A stretch of DNA of 35,329 nucleotides from Caldilineaceae bacterium (lineage in GTDB: Bacteria > Chloroflexota > Anaerolineae > Caldilineales > Caldilineaceae). The notes beneath the pieces are model-generated. The model ran no database searches and was not told the DNA's origin. It saw nothing but the letters and a program-made list of their open reading frames with translations. A program made the position numbers and the translations under genes. Positions 8,865 through 18,309 of the stretch are shown one piece after another; position 1 is the first letter of the stretch, and each line of letters opens with the position of its first letter. The stretch spans positions 1 to 35,329 of the forward strand of contig JAHDWH010000040.1 in NCBI GenBank assembly GCA_023384455.1, given 5' to 3'.

Positions 8865-8946
8865 GAGGATGATGAGAGGATGATGAGAGGATGGAGAGTA
8901 TCGGCAGAATCCCATCACCCCATCACCCCATCACCCCATCACCCAT
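8865..8946. repeat. Minisatellite (GATGATGAGAG units, then CATCACCCC units)
   Basis: Between the adaptor and ATPase genes are tandem GATGATGAGAG-like units (about 8868-8895), followed by about four 9-bp CATCACCCC units (about 8912-8946). The two halves are roughly complementary (GATGG against CCATC) and could fold back on each other. No coding role is seen. Confidence 0.65.
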
Positions 8947-10421
8947 TAATTCCCTCCAAAGAGCGCACCCCGTAACTGGTCCTGGCTGCTTACGCGAATC
9001 AGCGCAATCGCGTCCCCATCGCTCAGCCCGGCCAGCACTTGGGTGAAGCGGTCGTTGCGCAGTCCCATATCGATCTCTTGCAGCGTGGGCACGTCGCCCA
9101 CCAGTTTCTGCACAAAGGCCCGGCCCGACTCCCGGTCCAACTGAATGTAGCGGTTGGGCACCAGCAGCACATTGTCTACCTGGGCGGTGGTGATGATGGC
9201 CGTAGCGCTCATCCCGGCGCGCAGGGGCGCGTCCGTGGGGTCGGGGACAATCTCCACTTCGTAGGCCACCACCCCGCCCACATCCCGCGCCGTGGGCGAG
9301 ACGCTCGTGACACTACCGGAAATGTCCGCGTCGGGCAACGCGTCCAGACTCAGACGGACGGTCTGGCCCACCTGCACCTGGCGCACGTCGATCTCGTCCA
9401 CAAGGACGGTCATGTGGAAGCTGTTCAGATCGGTCAGCACCACCGCGGGCAGGGCGGAAGAGCCGTAGAGTTCGCCCTGACGGATGTTCACCTGACTGAT
9501 GATGCCGCTGATGGGGGCGCTGAGGCGGGAGTTGTTGAGGGTATTCTCGGCCTGCTTGCGGCTGAGTTCGGCCTGGCGCACCTGGGCGCGGGCAATCTCC
9601 AAATCCTCGGCGTCGGGGCCTTCCAATAATTTTTCCAGGCTGTTCTGCGCGGTGAGCAGATTGCTGCGGGCCTGACGCACGCTCAACTCGGCCTGGGCAA
9701 TCTGGGCCAGGGACGAGGCGACCTGGGCTTCGTTGGCCCCGGCCTGGCTCACGGCGTATTGGGACTGGGCCACTTCGTAGGCAATCGTCGCCTGTTCCAA
9801 CTGGGCAGCCTGGGGCAGCGCGCCCACATTGGGGGAATTTCGCACCTGATCGTAGGCTTGCTGGGCCTGACGCACATTGGCCTCGGCCTGGCGGATTTGG
9901 GATTCCTGTACAGCCCGCTCCGCGGCGGATGCACCGGCCAGCAGTTGGCGATAGGATGCCTGGGCGCTGGCCAGGGAGGCTTCCCCGCTGGCCACGCTGG
10001 CCTGGGCCACTGTCACCGCGGCCTGTGCCCCGGCGATGTCGTTGTCCGAAGGCGGATTTTCCATCTTTGCCAACTGCGCCCGGCTGATCTGAAGCGCGAT
10101 GTCCGATTGCTCCACGGCCAGGCTGGCGTCGGTCACGTCCAATTGGGCCAACAGTTGGCCCGCTTCCACAGCCTGGCCGACGGTCACCAGCACCTGATCC
10201 ACCCGGCCCGCGCCGCGGAAGGAGAGGGAGACCTGGGCCTCCGGGTCGATACTGCCCGTAGCGCTGACTGTGCTGTTGATAGAGCCGCGTTCGATGGGGA
10301 CGGTTTCGTAGGCGGGGATGGCGGCAGCCGCGGCCTGGGCCGCCTGGTAGCGCTGGTAGCCGTACCAGCCCGCCGCGCCCAGCAGGGCCAGGACAATCAA
10401 AGTTACGATAAATCGTCGCAT
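8946..10421 (-). CDS. HlyD/MacA-family efflux adaptor (membrane fusion protein)
   Basis: 491-aa periplasmic-adaptor-type protein. A single N-terminal membrane helix (about residues 4-22) is followed by the first half of a lipoyl/barrel-sandwich domain (GSINSTVSATGSI, then VTVGQAVEAGQLLAQLD). A very long Ala/Gln-rich alpha-helical hairpin (about 100-290) contains repeated AQ.S....AQ patterns. The second lipoyl half (SAPISGIISQVNIRQGE) and beta-barrel/membrane-proximal domains (LVDEIDVRQVQVGQTVRLSLDALP) complete it. Such adaptors partner with MacB-type ABC pumps, and the ATPase gene lies directly downstream, but no FtsX/MacB permease is present in the window. In a monoderm or atypical envelope the partner outer-membrane channel would also be lacking. 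Confidence 0.9.
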   Translation of the reverse strand: MRRFIVTLIVLALLGAAGWYGYQRYQAAQAAAAAIPAYETVPIERGSINSTVSATGSIDPEAQVSLSFRGAGRVDQVLVTVGQAVEAGQLLAQLDVTDASLAVEQSDIALQISRAQLAKMENPPSDNDIAGAQAAVTVAQASVASGEASLASAQASYRQLLAGASAAERAVQESQIRQAEANVRQAQQAYDQVRNSPNVGALPQAAQLEQATIAYEVAQSQYAVSQAGANEAQVASSLAQIAQAELSVRQARSNLLTAQNSLEKLLEGPDAEDLEIARAQVRQAELSRKQAENTLNNSRLSAPISGIISQVNIRQGELYGSSALPAVVLTDLNSFHMTVLVDEIDVRQVQVGQTVRLSLDALPDADISGSVTSVSPTARDVGGVVAYEVEIVPDPTDAPLRAGMSATAIITTAQVDNVLLVPNRYIQLDRESGRAFVQKLVGDVPTLQEIDMGLRNDRFTQVLAGLSDGDAIALIRVSSQDQLRGALFGGN

Positions 10422-10524
10422 GAAAATTGCTCACAAAAAGAGAGAACGCAGATTACGCAGAAACCACAGATTGACGCAGATTTTTATTTGTCTTCATCCG
10501 TGGCTCAAATCTGGCCGGTCTACA

Positions 10525-11598
10525 CTACGCAGGAACAGCGCTGCGGTTGCGCGATAAGTGTACCGGCTTGTGTGCCGGTTGGCTGTAATCTTCCTGGGGT
10601 TGACACTCCATCGACCCGTCCTCAGCTTCTTCGGGCGTAGCCTCGGCCACGAAATCGCTCACCCGCTCCACCACAGCCGCCAGCAGTTCGTGAAAACTCG
10701 CCACCGACTGCACAGTGACCAGGGCCAGATGCAACTCTTTAATCCCCGCATAGCCTTTCAGATAACGGGCGATGTGTTTGCGCACGAGAATCAGCGCCAG
10801 TTCTTCCCCGTAAAATTCCCGCATCAGGGCAAAATGGCGGCGGATAAAGACGGCTTTTTCGGCAAAACTGACTTCATTTCGGTCCCGGCGCTGGAAAATC
10901 CACGGATGGCCGATGGCCCCCCGCCCGATCATCACCGCCGCGCAGCCGGTCTTGGCTTTGATGGCGGCGATGTCGGCCACCGTCGCCACATCGCCGTTGC
11001 CGATCACCGGCACATCCGCCACAGCCACCAGATCGGCGATGGCGTCCCAATTGGCCTGGCCGCTGTAGTTCTGATCTTTGGTGCGCCCGTGTACCGCCAC
11101 CAGACTGGCCCCGTTCTCTGTCATCGCCCGCACCACATCCCGGTAGTTGAGCGAGTCTGCATCCCAGCCCAGGCGGATTTTGCCCGTGACTGGCACGGAG
11201 AGGGTGCGGGTGAGCGCGGCGAAGATGCGCCCGATTTTGGCCGGTTCCCGCAGCAGACCTGCACCCGCGCCCCGCCCGCTCACTTTGCGCACGGAGCAGC
11301 CCATATTGATGTCGATGATCGACGGCCCCAGGGGTTCGATGCGCTGGGCCGCCTCCACCAGTATCTCCACACTGTTGCCAAAAATCTGGAAGACAATCGG
11401 CTTCTCGTGGGGGGCATAGGCCAGGATACGCCGGGTGCGCTCGTTGATCTGCTTGCCCTGAATAATCGCTTCGGCGGAGGCAAATTCGGTGTAGCTCATA
11501 GCCGAGCCGTAGTCGTAGCAGAGGGAGCGGTAGGGGAGATCGCTGAAGCCCGCCATAGGCGACAGAATCAGATCGCCGTAGACGGGAACATCCCGCAC
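10525..11598 (-). CDS. dusB: tRNA-dihydrouridine synthase, DusB type
   Basis: FMN-dependent enzyme that reduces uridine to dihydrouridine in tRNA D-loops. The N-terminal SPMAGFSDLPYR motif, the catalytic-cysteine motif DINMGCSVRKV (C101 with this start), GRGAGAGLL, TGKIRLGWD, VHGRTKDQNYSG and the C-terminal FMN phosphate loop VIGNGDV...MIGRGAIGHPW are all visible. The Cys motif reads MGCS where most DusB proteins have MGCP. The reading frame is open up to 11715. GTG at 11598 gives an N-terminus of normal DusB length (357 aa), but no good ribosome-binding site is seen and starts further upstream are possible. The last 35 or so residues are a low-complexity extension. Confidence 0.9.
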   Translation of the reverse strand: MRDVPVYGDLILSPMAGFSDLPYRSLCYDYGSAMSYTEFASAEAIIQGKQINERTRRILAYAPHEKPIVFQIFGNSVEILVEAAQRIEPLGPSIIDINMGCSVRKVSGRGAGAGLLREPAKIGRIFAALTRTLSVPVTGKIRLGWDADSLNYRDVVRAMTENGASLVAVHGRTKDQNYSGQANWDAIADLVAVADVPVIGNGDVATVADIAAIKAKTGCAAVMIGRGAIGHPWIFQRRDRNEVSFAEKAVFIRRHFALMREFYGEELALILVRKHIARYLKGYAGIKELHLALVTVQSVASFHELLAAVVERVSDFVAEATPEEAEDGSMECQPQEDYSQPAHKPVHLSRNRSAVPA

Positions 11599-12061
11599 CC
11601 AAAAGGTGGGTTCTGTTCTTTCGTTCTGGGGCAACTCTAGTGCATCCAATTCGTCAAACCATCCATTCCAAATCACAGCGCGTAGACATAGGGTGGACAA
11701 ACCACAAAGTTGCACGGAGTCCAGACCAGAGAGCGCCGGTTGAGCGGTGTCCCTTCGATAAACTCAGGACGCCGCCTGAGCCTGTCGAAGGGTCGATCTT
11801 GCGCTGGTACGGAGTACATTCTTGCAGGTCCGGTCTCTGGCCGGAGAGACTACGCCAGCGCACACCGGACGCACGTCACGCCGGAGACGTGACCTACAAG
11901 TCACAAAGAGGATACCTGTCAATTCCCTGCTTTTCTTTGTCCTTTGCGTCTTTGTGGTTGCAGCTTTCTACGGAACGAAAGGCCGGGTTTGTTTGTTCCG
12001 ACCTGTGGCCTTATGCTATCATTGCCGGGCAAAAGGTGACAATTCATCCGTTGAGAGCGCG
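11599..12061. other. Repeat-rich intergenic region between divergent dusB and methyltransferase genes
   Basis: No gene is supported here; ORFs across it are made of repeat-derived peptides. It contains a hairpin at 11751-11792 whose arms are both copies of the CCTTCGACAGGCTCAGG repeat (15 of 18 pairs). A branched palindrome lies at 11821-11900, with outer arms CTTGCAGGTC/GACCTACAAG and inner stems near 11833-11850 and 11872-11891. A CACAAAG-type repeat follows near 11902-11960. The candidate methyltransferase promoter is at the right end. Confidence 0.7.
11993..12022 (+). promoter_or_regulatory. Promoter of the adenine methyltransferase gene
   Basis: Extended -10 TGCTATCAT (12014-12022) with TTGTTC 18 bp upstream (11993-11998). 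Transcription would start near 12029, leaving a leader of about 33 nt before ATG 12062. Confidence 0.45.
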
Positions 12062-13119
12062 ATGTACCAGCAGCGATTGTTTGAAAATTTAGGCACACAC
12101 TTCCCCTCCACCCGCTACCAGGGCAGCAAAGCCAAACTGGTGGATTGGATATGGGGGCAGATTGGCGATCTCAATTTTTCGACGGCGCTGGATGCGTTTG
12201 GCGGGACGGGGGTTGTCGGCTATCGGCTGAAGCAGGAGGGCAAAGCGGTTACGTACAACGACATCCTGCGCTTCAACCACCAGTTCGGGCTGGCGCTGAT
12301 CGAAAACAGTGACGTACTCATCCGCCCACAGGACAGGCAATGGGTACTGGAACGCAATCCGCATATCGACTATCCTGCCTTTGTGCAGCAGACCTTTCGC
12401 AACATCTATTTTATCGACAGCGAAAATCGCTGGATCGACCAGACCGTTCGCAACATTGCCGAGGTGACAAATCCCTATCGCAGGGCGTTGCTTTTTTTGC
12501 CCTGGCCCAATCCTGCATTGTCAAACGTCCATACAATCTTTTCCATCGCAAGAATCTGTATATGCGTTTGGCCGAGGTCGAACGCACTTTTGGCAACAAA
12601 GCCTCGTGGGACAAACCTTTTGCCGAGTGGTTCGAGACATTTGTCGATGAGGCAAATCAAGCGGTGTTTCGGGGAAATAGCGCTTGCCAGGCCGTGTGTG
12701 GAAATGCCATTGATCTGCCCGCTGGGTTCGATTTGGTCTACATCGATCCGCCCTATATTTCCCAGCGCGGGGTGGCGGTCGATTACGCTGATTTCTACCA
12801 TTTTCTGGAAGGGCTGTGCGACTACGACGGATGGCAAGAGCGCATTGATTGGGGATCGAAACACCGGCGGATGGTGCGCCAACCCAATCCCTGGACCGAC
12901 AAAGCACAAATTTACGCGGCTTTTGACCGCTGTTTTGCGCACTTTGCCGAGAGCATTCTGGTTGTCTCCTACCGCAGCGACGGCGTGCCCGGCATTGACG
13001 AATTGCGCTCGCTGATGGGCCGGTATAAATCGAATGTGCAGGTGGCGGTCTTTGGCGACTACACCTACGCGCTGTCAACCAACAAGCGTTCCCAGGAAGT
13101 GTTGCTCTTCGGGATATAG
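12062..13119 (+). pseudogene. D12-class DNA adenine methyltransferase, frame-shifted
   Basis: Two overlapping frames together encode one complete N6-adenine methyltransferase of the Dam/D12 (COG3392) type. Frame one (from ATG 12062) has the GSKAKL start of the family and SAM motif I, DAFGGTGVVGY. Frame two (joined near 12499, ending at 13119) has the catalytic DPPY motif in LVYIDPPYISQRG and the C-terminal LVVSYRSDGVPG. The frames join at a run of seven T residues (12492-12498): one extra T, or a -1 ribosomal shift, gives a continuous protein of about 352 aa. Without it translation ends at 13015 without DPPY. The intact codons on both sides argue for a sequencing error, a recent mutation or programmed shifting rather than old decay. 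gatB follows after 9 bp. Confidence 0.8.
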
Positions 13120-13128
13120 GAAGATTTA

Positions 13129-14621
<1,493 letters not shown>

Positions 14622-14625
<4 letters not shown>

Positions 14626-14660
14626 GGCGTGAGATCACGCGACCCGATCTCGCGCTTCAC
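14622..14660. repeat. 3'-end palindrome (GTGAGGCGTGAGATC family), copy 1
   Basis: Inverted repeat 14622-14636 with 14646-14660 (13 of 15 pairs, loop ACGCGACCC) starting inside the gatB stop codon. The loop and inner arms (GAGATC...GACCCGATCTC) match copy 2 at 15364-15412. It probably acts in termination or mRNA 3' stabilisation between gatB and the convergent higA. Confidence 0.65.
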
Positions 14661-14689
14661 TCCTCAGGGTTTGACCGCTCTGTGCTGAA

Positions 14690-15001
14690 CTATCCACTGA
14701 CCTCTAGCACTCTGGGTACAATCGTTTTGGCGATCTCCTCGCGAGTGGAGAGGGTCTTCAAGTCGTATATCGCCTGAAGGTTGAGCCAGGAAGCCGCGTC
14801 GCCGCCGAAATAGCAGGCAAGGCGTTGGGCGGTATCGGCTGTGATGGAGCGTCGTTCTTTGACGATTTCATGAATGCGGGTGGCAGGCACGCCCAACGCG
14901 CTGGCAAGCGCATTGACGCTCACTCCCAGTGGATTCAAAAAATCTTCCTGCAAGATTTCTCCCGGATGCACGGGCCGCATCTGATTGACAGGTCTGTTCA
15001 T
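14690..15001 (-). CDS. higA: HigA-family antitoxin (XRE-type helix-turn-helix)
   Basis: 103-aa antitoxin. It has the HigA/VapI signature MRPVHPGEILQEDFL, then a Cro/C1 helix-turn-helix (GVSVNALASALGVPATRIHEIVKERRSI), and TADTAQRLACYFGGDAASWLNLQ, which is typical of HigA. It binds and neutralises HigB and represses the operon promoter. It starts 10 bp after the higB stop, in the toxin-first order characteristic of higBA. Its likely operator is the perfect palindrome at 15300-15316. Confidence 0.93.
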   Translation of the reverse strand: MNRPVNQMRPVHPGEILQEDFLNPLGVSVNALASALGVPATRIHEIVKERRSITADTAQRLACYFGGDAASWLNLQAIYDLKTLSTREEIAKTIVPRVLEVSG

Positions 15002-15010
15002 CGCACTACC

Positions 15011-15289
15011 TCAGTGATAATCAACAATCTCCACCTCCGCCGGGCCACCTTCAGTCCAAAAAAAGCAGATTCGATACTGATCATTGATGCGAATACTGTA
15101 CTGGCCTTGCCGATCACCTCGTAGCACTTCCAGTCTGTTTCCCGGCGGAGAACGCAGAAAATCCAGCGTCTGGGCGGCATCCAATTGAGTCAGTTTGCGA
15201 ACTGCCACTCGTTCAAACGCACGAAAGCGGCGTGGACTCCCGCCTTCGTACAATTCCTGGGTTTCTCTGCTACGAAACGACTGGATCAT
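15011..15289 (-). CDS. higB: HigB-family mRNA interferase toxin (RelE superfamily)
   Basis: 92-aa toxin of the plasmid-maintenance killer/HigB family. The start MIQSFRSRETQELYEGG and the C-terminal block RLEVLRGDRQGQYSIRINDQYRICFFW are diagnostic. HigB enzymes cleave ribosome-associated mRNA. The annotated start matches the family N-terminus. The -10 of the promoter ends only 6 bp upstream of the ATG, so the mRNA should be leaderless or nearly so, and no Shine-Dalgarno sequence is seen. Confidence 0.93.
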   Translation of the reverse strand: MIQSFRSRETQELYEGGSPRRFRAFERVAVRKLTQLDAAQTLDFLRSPPGNRLEVLRGDRQGQYSIRINDQYRICFFWTEGGPAEVEIVDYH

Positions 15290-15294
15290 AGCCT

Positions 15295-15323
15295 ATTTTA
15301 TTACGTTTCACGTAATGCGTCAA
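15295..15323 (-). promoter_or_regulatory. higBA promoter with built-in operator
   Basis: On the minus strand TTGACG (15318-15323) is followed after exactly 17 bp by TAAAAT (15295-15300), close to consensus. The spacer contains a perfect palindrome, ATTACGT-TTC-ACGTAAT (15300-15316). Its placement between -35 and -10 suits autorepression by HigA or HigBA. Confidence 0.75.
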
Positions 15324-15363
15324 TCGGGATTTGTTCGGAGAGAGAGACGTTCGGCTTGAATGC

Positions 15364-15412
15364 GAAACGTGAGACGTGAGATCACTCGACCCGATCTCAC
15401 GTTTCACGTTTC
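15364..15412. repeat. 3'-end palindrome (TTCACGTTTCACGTTTC family), copy 2
   Basis: Inverted repeat of 20 bp arms with one mismatch (15364-15383 with 15393-15412), loop ACTCGACCC. A smaller hairpin, CGGGCT-AAC-AGCCCG (15422-15436), follows, just beyond the stop of the SIMPL gene read on the minus strand. The pair probably ends that transcript. Confidence 0.7.
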
Positions 15413-15443
15413 ACTCGTCTGCGGGCTAACAGCCCGGGTTACA

Positions 15444-16211
15444 TTACTGCAATTCGTATGTAATCTGCAACTGCATCGACAAACTCAGCTCGCCGGGGCT
15501 GACGGATGTGCCGCCGCCGCCACCACCGCCGCCAAGCTGCATTTGGCTGGCGGCAAAGTTGCCCCCAAAGTAGCCCCCGCCCTGGCCGATGACTTCGCTG
15601 ATGCTCACCACCGCGCCGATTTCTGCGTCGTTCAGACCAGCCAGTTCCTCGGCTTTGGCCTTGGCATTCTCCACAGCTTTGGCCCGGGCATCGGACTCGA
15701 TGCTCTTGGGGTCAGCCAGGCTGAAGGTGACGCCGTAGATGTTATTGGCGCCTGCTTCGATGGCCGCATCCAGTGTTCCGCCCACTGCATCCAAATCGCG
15801 CAGGGTGGCGAAGACGCTGTTGTTCACGTGATAGCGGTTCTGCTCGTCGTCAGAGGAGCCATCCGGCCCGTAGACCCGCTCTACCCAAATGCTGAAGCCG
15901 CTGGTCTGGATGTCTTTCTCCTCCACGCCAGCCTCGGCCAGGGCCGCCAGCACTGCGTCCATAATTTCGTTGGCATCGCCGCTGGCTTCCTTCACCGTCG
16001 GCTTTACCACCTCCACCCCAATCGTAATTTGGGCGATGTCGGGCTTGATTTTCACGACACCCTCGCCCACAACTGTCACTGTGCGCCCGTGATCCATTTC
16101 ATCCTGGGCCTGGGCGATCTGGGGCGAAAAGTTGCCCCGGCCCAAAAGAACCCCAGCCACCAGCGCGAAAACCAGCACAAGCCCAGCTATCCCAAACGAA
16201 CTCTTTCTCAT
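15444..16211 (-). CDS. SIMPL domain (DUF541) secreted protein
   Basis: 255-aa protein with an N-terminal signal/anchor (residues 6-24, GIAGLVLVFALVAGVLLG), then a SIMPL/DUF541 domain. The typical opening RTVTVVGEGVVKIKPDIAQITIGVEV and the later blocks ANNIYGVTFSLADP and ARAKAVENAKAKAEELA are visible. A Gly/Phe-rich stretch and eight consecutive Gly residues precede the C-terminal strand LSLSMQLQITYEL. The family has no firm biochemical role; members are periplasmic or extracytoplasmic and often stress-linked. ATG 16209-16211 has AGGAG 8 nt upstream. The open frame further upstream is repeat sequence and is left out. Confidence 0.88.
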   Translation of the reverse strand: MRKSSFGIAGLVLVFALVAGVLLGRGNFSPQIAQAQDEMDHGRTVTVVGEGVVKIKPDIAQITIGVEVVKPTVKEASGDANEIMDAVLAALAEAGVEEKDIQTSGFSIWVERVYGPDGSSDDEQNRYHVNNSVFATLRDLDAVGGTLDAAIEAGANNIYGVTFSLADPKSIESDARAKAVENAKAKAEELAGLNDAEIGAVVSISEVIGQGGGYFGGNFAASQMQLGGGGGGGGTSVSPGELSLSMQLQITYELQ

Positions 16212-16417
16212 CTCAATTCTCCTCGAATTTTTTGGATTGTTCCAGAGACGGACTCGCTCAGCCCATCGCCAATAAGGACGACGGCGCCAGATTTTTTGTT
16301 CCGAGGCAGCTTCCCAGTTTTGCGCATTTGCACAATCGGCCAAAATCAGCGACGATTGCAAAGTCTGACTTGAGAATAGGACGCTGATGACGCTGAAAAA
16401 GCGGATTGACGCTGCGG

Positions 16418-16438
16418 TGTCCTGAGCCTGTCGAAGGG
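16418..16438 (-). repeat. Interspersed repeat, inverted copy of 4843-4863
   Basis: TGTCCTGAGCCTGTCGAAGG, the reverse complement of the repeat at 4843-4863. It lies in the divergent gap between the SIMPL and SDR genes, among ACGCTGA/CTGCG-type degenerate repeats (16380-16490). Confidence 0.7.
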
Positions 16439-16558
16439 ATAAAAATCTGCGGAGATCAGTAGTTTCTACGTGAATCTGCGTCCCGCTTTTCGTCGGTGTC
16501 AGTGCTCCAGGCATACCATCTGTCAACCAATCAACCATTTCCCCAGGAGAAAAACGCA

Positions 16559-17317
16559 ATGAATCCAACAGAAAAAGTGGCCGTAATCACCGGCGCGGGG
16601 TCGGGCATTGGCAAACGGACAGCCTTAGCCCTGCTGGCTGAGGGCTATTCGGTGGTGCTGGCCGGGCGGCGGGCCGACGCCCTGGAACAGACGATTGCCG
16701 ACGCTGGCGCAGACGGCAGCCGGGCGTTGGCCGTGCCCACGGATGTAGCGTCCCAGGAGTCTGTGCGCGCTCTTTTTGCCCAGACCGCCGAGCGCTTTGG
16801 CCGGGTGGACCTGCTCTTTAACAATGCGGGCCGGGGTTCTCCCCGTATGGAATTCGACGAAATCCCCCTGGCCGATTGGCAGGCGGTGGTGGATGTGAAT
16901 CTGACTGGCAGCTTCCTGTGCGCGCAGGAAGCCTTTCGGATGATGAAAAACCAGACGCCCATGGGCGGGCGCATCATCAACAACGGCTCCATTTCTGCCC
17001 ACGCGCCCCGGCCCAACTCCTCCCCCTACACCGCCACCAAACACGCCATCACCGGGCTGACCAAATCCATCGCCCTGGATGGCCGCCCCTATGACATTGT
17101 GGCCGGGCAGATCGACATCGGCAACGCGGCGACGGAAATGACCGAACGGATGACCGGCGGTGTGCCCCAGGCCAACGGTACGCTGATGGTGGAGCCGCGC
17201 ATGGACTCGGACGCGGTGGCTAAAGCCGTCGTCTATATGGACAGCCTGCCTTTGGACGCCAACGTTCTTTTCCTGACGGTAATGGCGTCGAAGATGCCGT
17301 TTGTGGGGAGAGGGTAG
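16559..17317 (+). CDS. SDR family NAD(P)-dependent oxidoreductase
   Basis: 252-aa classical short-chain dehydrogenase/reductase. The cofactor motif is TGAGSGIG (11-18), the structural NNAG motif is at 88-91, and the catalytic tetrad is N114, S144, Y157 and K161 (YTATK). R37/R38 after the second strand favours NADP(H), which is inference. The substrate is unknown. ATG 16559 has AGGAGA at 16545-16550 and is preferred over an upstream ATG in the repeat region. The gene stands alone between palindromes. Confidence 0.92.
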   Translation: MNPTEKVAVITGAGSGIGKRTALALLAEGYSVVLAGRRADALEQTIADAGADGSRALAVPTDVASQESVRALFAQTAERFGRVDLLFNNAGRGSPRMEFDEIPLADWQAVVDVNLTGSFLCAQEAFRMMKNQTPMGGRIINNGSISAHAPRPNSSPYTATKHAITGLTKSIALDGRPYDIVAGQIDIGNAATEMTERMTGGVPQANGTLMVEPRMDSDAVAKAVVYMDSLPLDANVLFLTVMASKMPFVGRG

Positions 17318-17345
17318 GAAGGCCGGAATCGATTCGTCCAGAAAA

Positions 17346-17401
17346 ACGTGAAACGTAAGACGTGAGAAGATGCGAGTGAATTCACGTTTTACGTTTCACG
17401 T
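17346..17401. repeat. 3'-end palindrome (TTCACGTTTCACGTTTC family), copy 3
   Basis: 20-bp arms with one mismatch (17346-17365 with 17382-17401) and a 16-nt loop, 28 bp after the SDR stop. Same ACGTGAAACGT units as copies 2 and 4. Confidence 0.7.
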
Positions 17402-17433
17402 TTCCAGTACGAGAATAGAAACCCCGGAGACAA

Positions 17434-18300
17434 ATGAGTAACCCCAACGAACCTCTCCCCCGCCAGCGGGTGCGCTTGACCTACGAAAAGGGCGAGGCCA
17501 TCAAATTCATCGGTCACCAGGACGAGTTCCGTCTATGGGAGCGCACCCTGCGCCGGGCCGACCTGCCCCTGCTCTATAAACAGGGCTTCAACCCCCAGCC
17601 CCACATCCAATTCGCCGCGCCCCTGGGCCTGGGGATGACCGGGCGGGCCGAGCAGATCGATGTCACCTTCAGCCCGCCCGTACCCCTGGACGAGCTGGCC
17701 GGACGCATCCGGGAGAAGCTGCCGCCGGGCGCGCTGCTGCACGGATTGGCGGAGGTGGAGCTAAAGACAAAAGCCCTGCAAGGATTGACAATCGGCGCTG
17801 ACTATACGATTCTGCTCTTTGCCGAGCCGGGAGAAATTCCCGATGGGCTGATTCAGTCCCGGATCGACGCATTCTGGGCCAAAAGCGAGGCGTGGCGGCA
17901 GCGGGAACGGGGGGGCGAAGCCTATCGTTACAACCTGCGCCCGCTGATTTTTGTCCTGCGCTACGAGGGCTACGACCCGGCAGCCGAGGAACACCGCATC
18001 TTTCTGCGGGTGCAGCAGCGGCCCGGCGCCACAGGCAGGCCGGACGAGGTGGTGGACGTGCTGGGTCTGGACGACTTCGCCCGTACCCTGCGCCGGGAGC
18101 GCATCTATTTTGAAGATCGGGCCGAAGATGTGGCGCTGATGGCCGCCTATCCGCTCATCAGCCAGGCGGAGGTGGCCGACCCGGACCCGCCGCCCAAAGT
18201 CAGGCGGCGCAAAGGGCGGGGGCGCAAGCCCCACAAACAGAGCGGAGAAGCGCCGGGCCGCAAGTCATTTGCCGACAAAGCCGCGGACGAGTTTGTGTAG
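17434..18300 (+). CDS. TIGR03936 family radical-SAM-associated protein (DUF2344)
   Basis: 288-aa protein whose first 200 residues match DUF2344/TIGR03936. Visible blocks are RVRLTYEKGEAIKFIGHQDEFRLWERTLRRADLPLLYKQGFNPQPHIQFAAPLGLG (residues 11 to about 67) and AEQIDVTF, followed by LRPLIFVLRYEG. In many bacteria this domain is fused to, or encoded next to, a radical SAM protein; no such partner is in this window. The C-terminal 40 residues are a basic tail (KVRRRKGRGRKPHKQ) that might bind nucleic acid. It starts at ATG 17434 and is followed after 9 bp by the membrane protein gene, so the two may be co-transcribed. Confidence 0.85.
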   Translation: MSNPNEPLPRQRVRLTYEKGEAIKFIGHQDEFRLWERTLRRADLPLLYKQGFNPQPHIQFAAPLGLGMTGRAEQIDVTFSPPVPLDELAGRIREKLPPGALLHGLAEVELKTKALQGLTIGADYTILLFAEPGEIPDGLIQSRIDAFWAKSEAWRQRERGGEAYRYNLRPLIFVLRYEGYDPAAEEHRIFLRVQQRPGATGRPDEVVDVLGLDDFARTLRRERIYFEDRAEDVALMAAYPLISQAEVADPDPPPKVRRRKGRGRKPHKQSGEAPGRKSFADKAADEFV

Positions 18301-18309
18301 GAAAATAGA

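Noticed and set aside
8793..8975. 60-aa open frame with ATG at 8832 and a GGAGG on the plus strand
   Set aside because: It runs through the minisatellite (HHPITPSPHHP) between two genes of the opposite strand. The ribosome-binding-like sequence appears fortuitous.
11640..12092. 150-aa open frame upstream of the methyltransferase
   Set aside because: It translates the dispersed repeat (DKLRTPPEPVEG-type peptide) and palindromes, with no coding signature.
12062..13015. Uninterrupted 317-aa product of the first methyltransferase frame
   Set aside because: After the T7 run this frame loses all family similarity and lacks DPPY, while the other frame carries it; the long frame past 12500 is chance openness.
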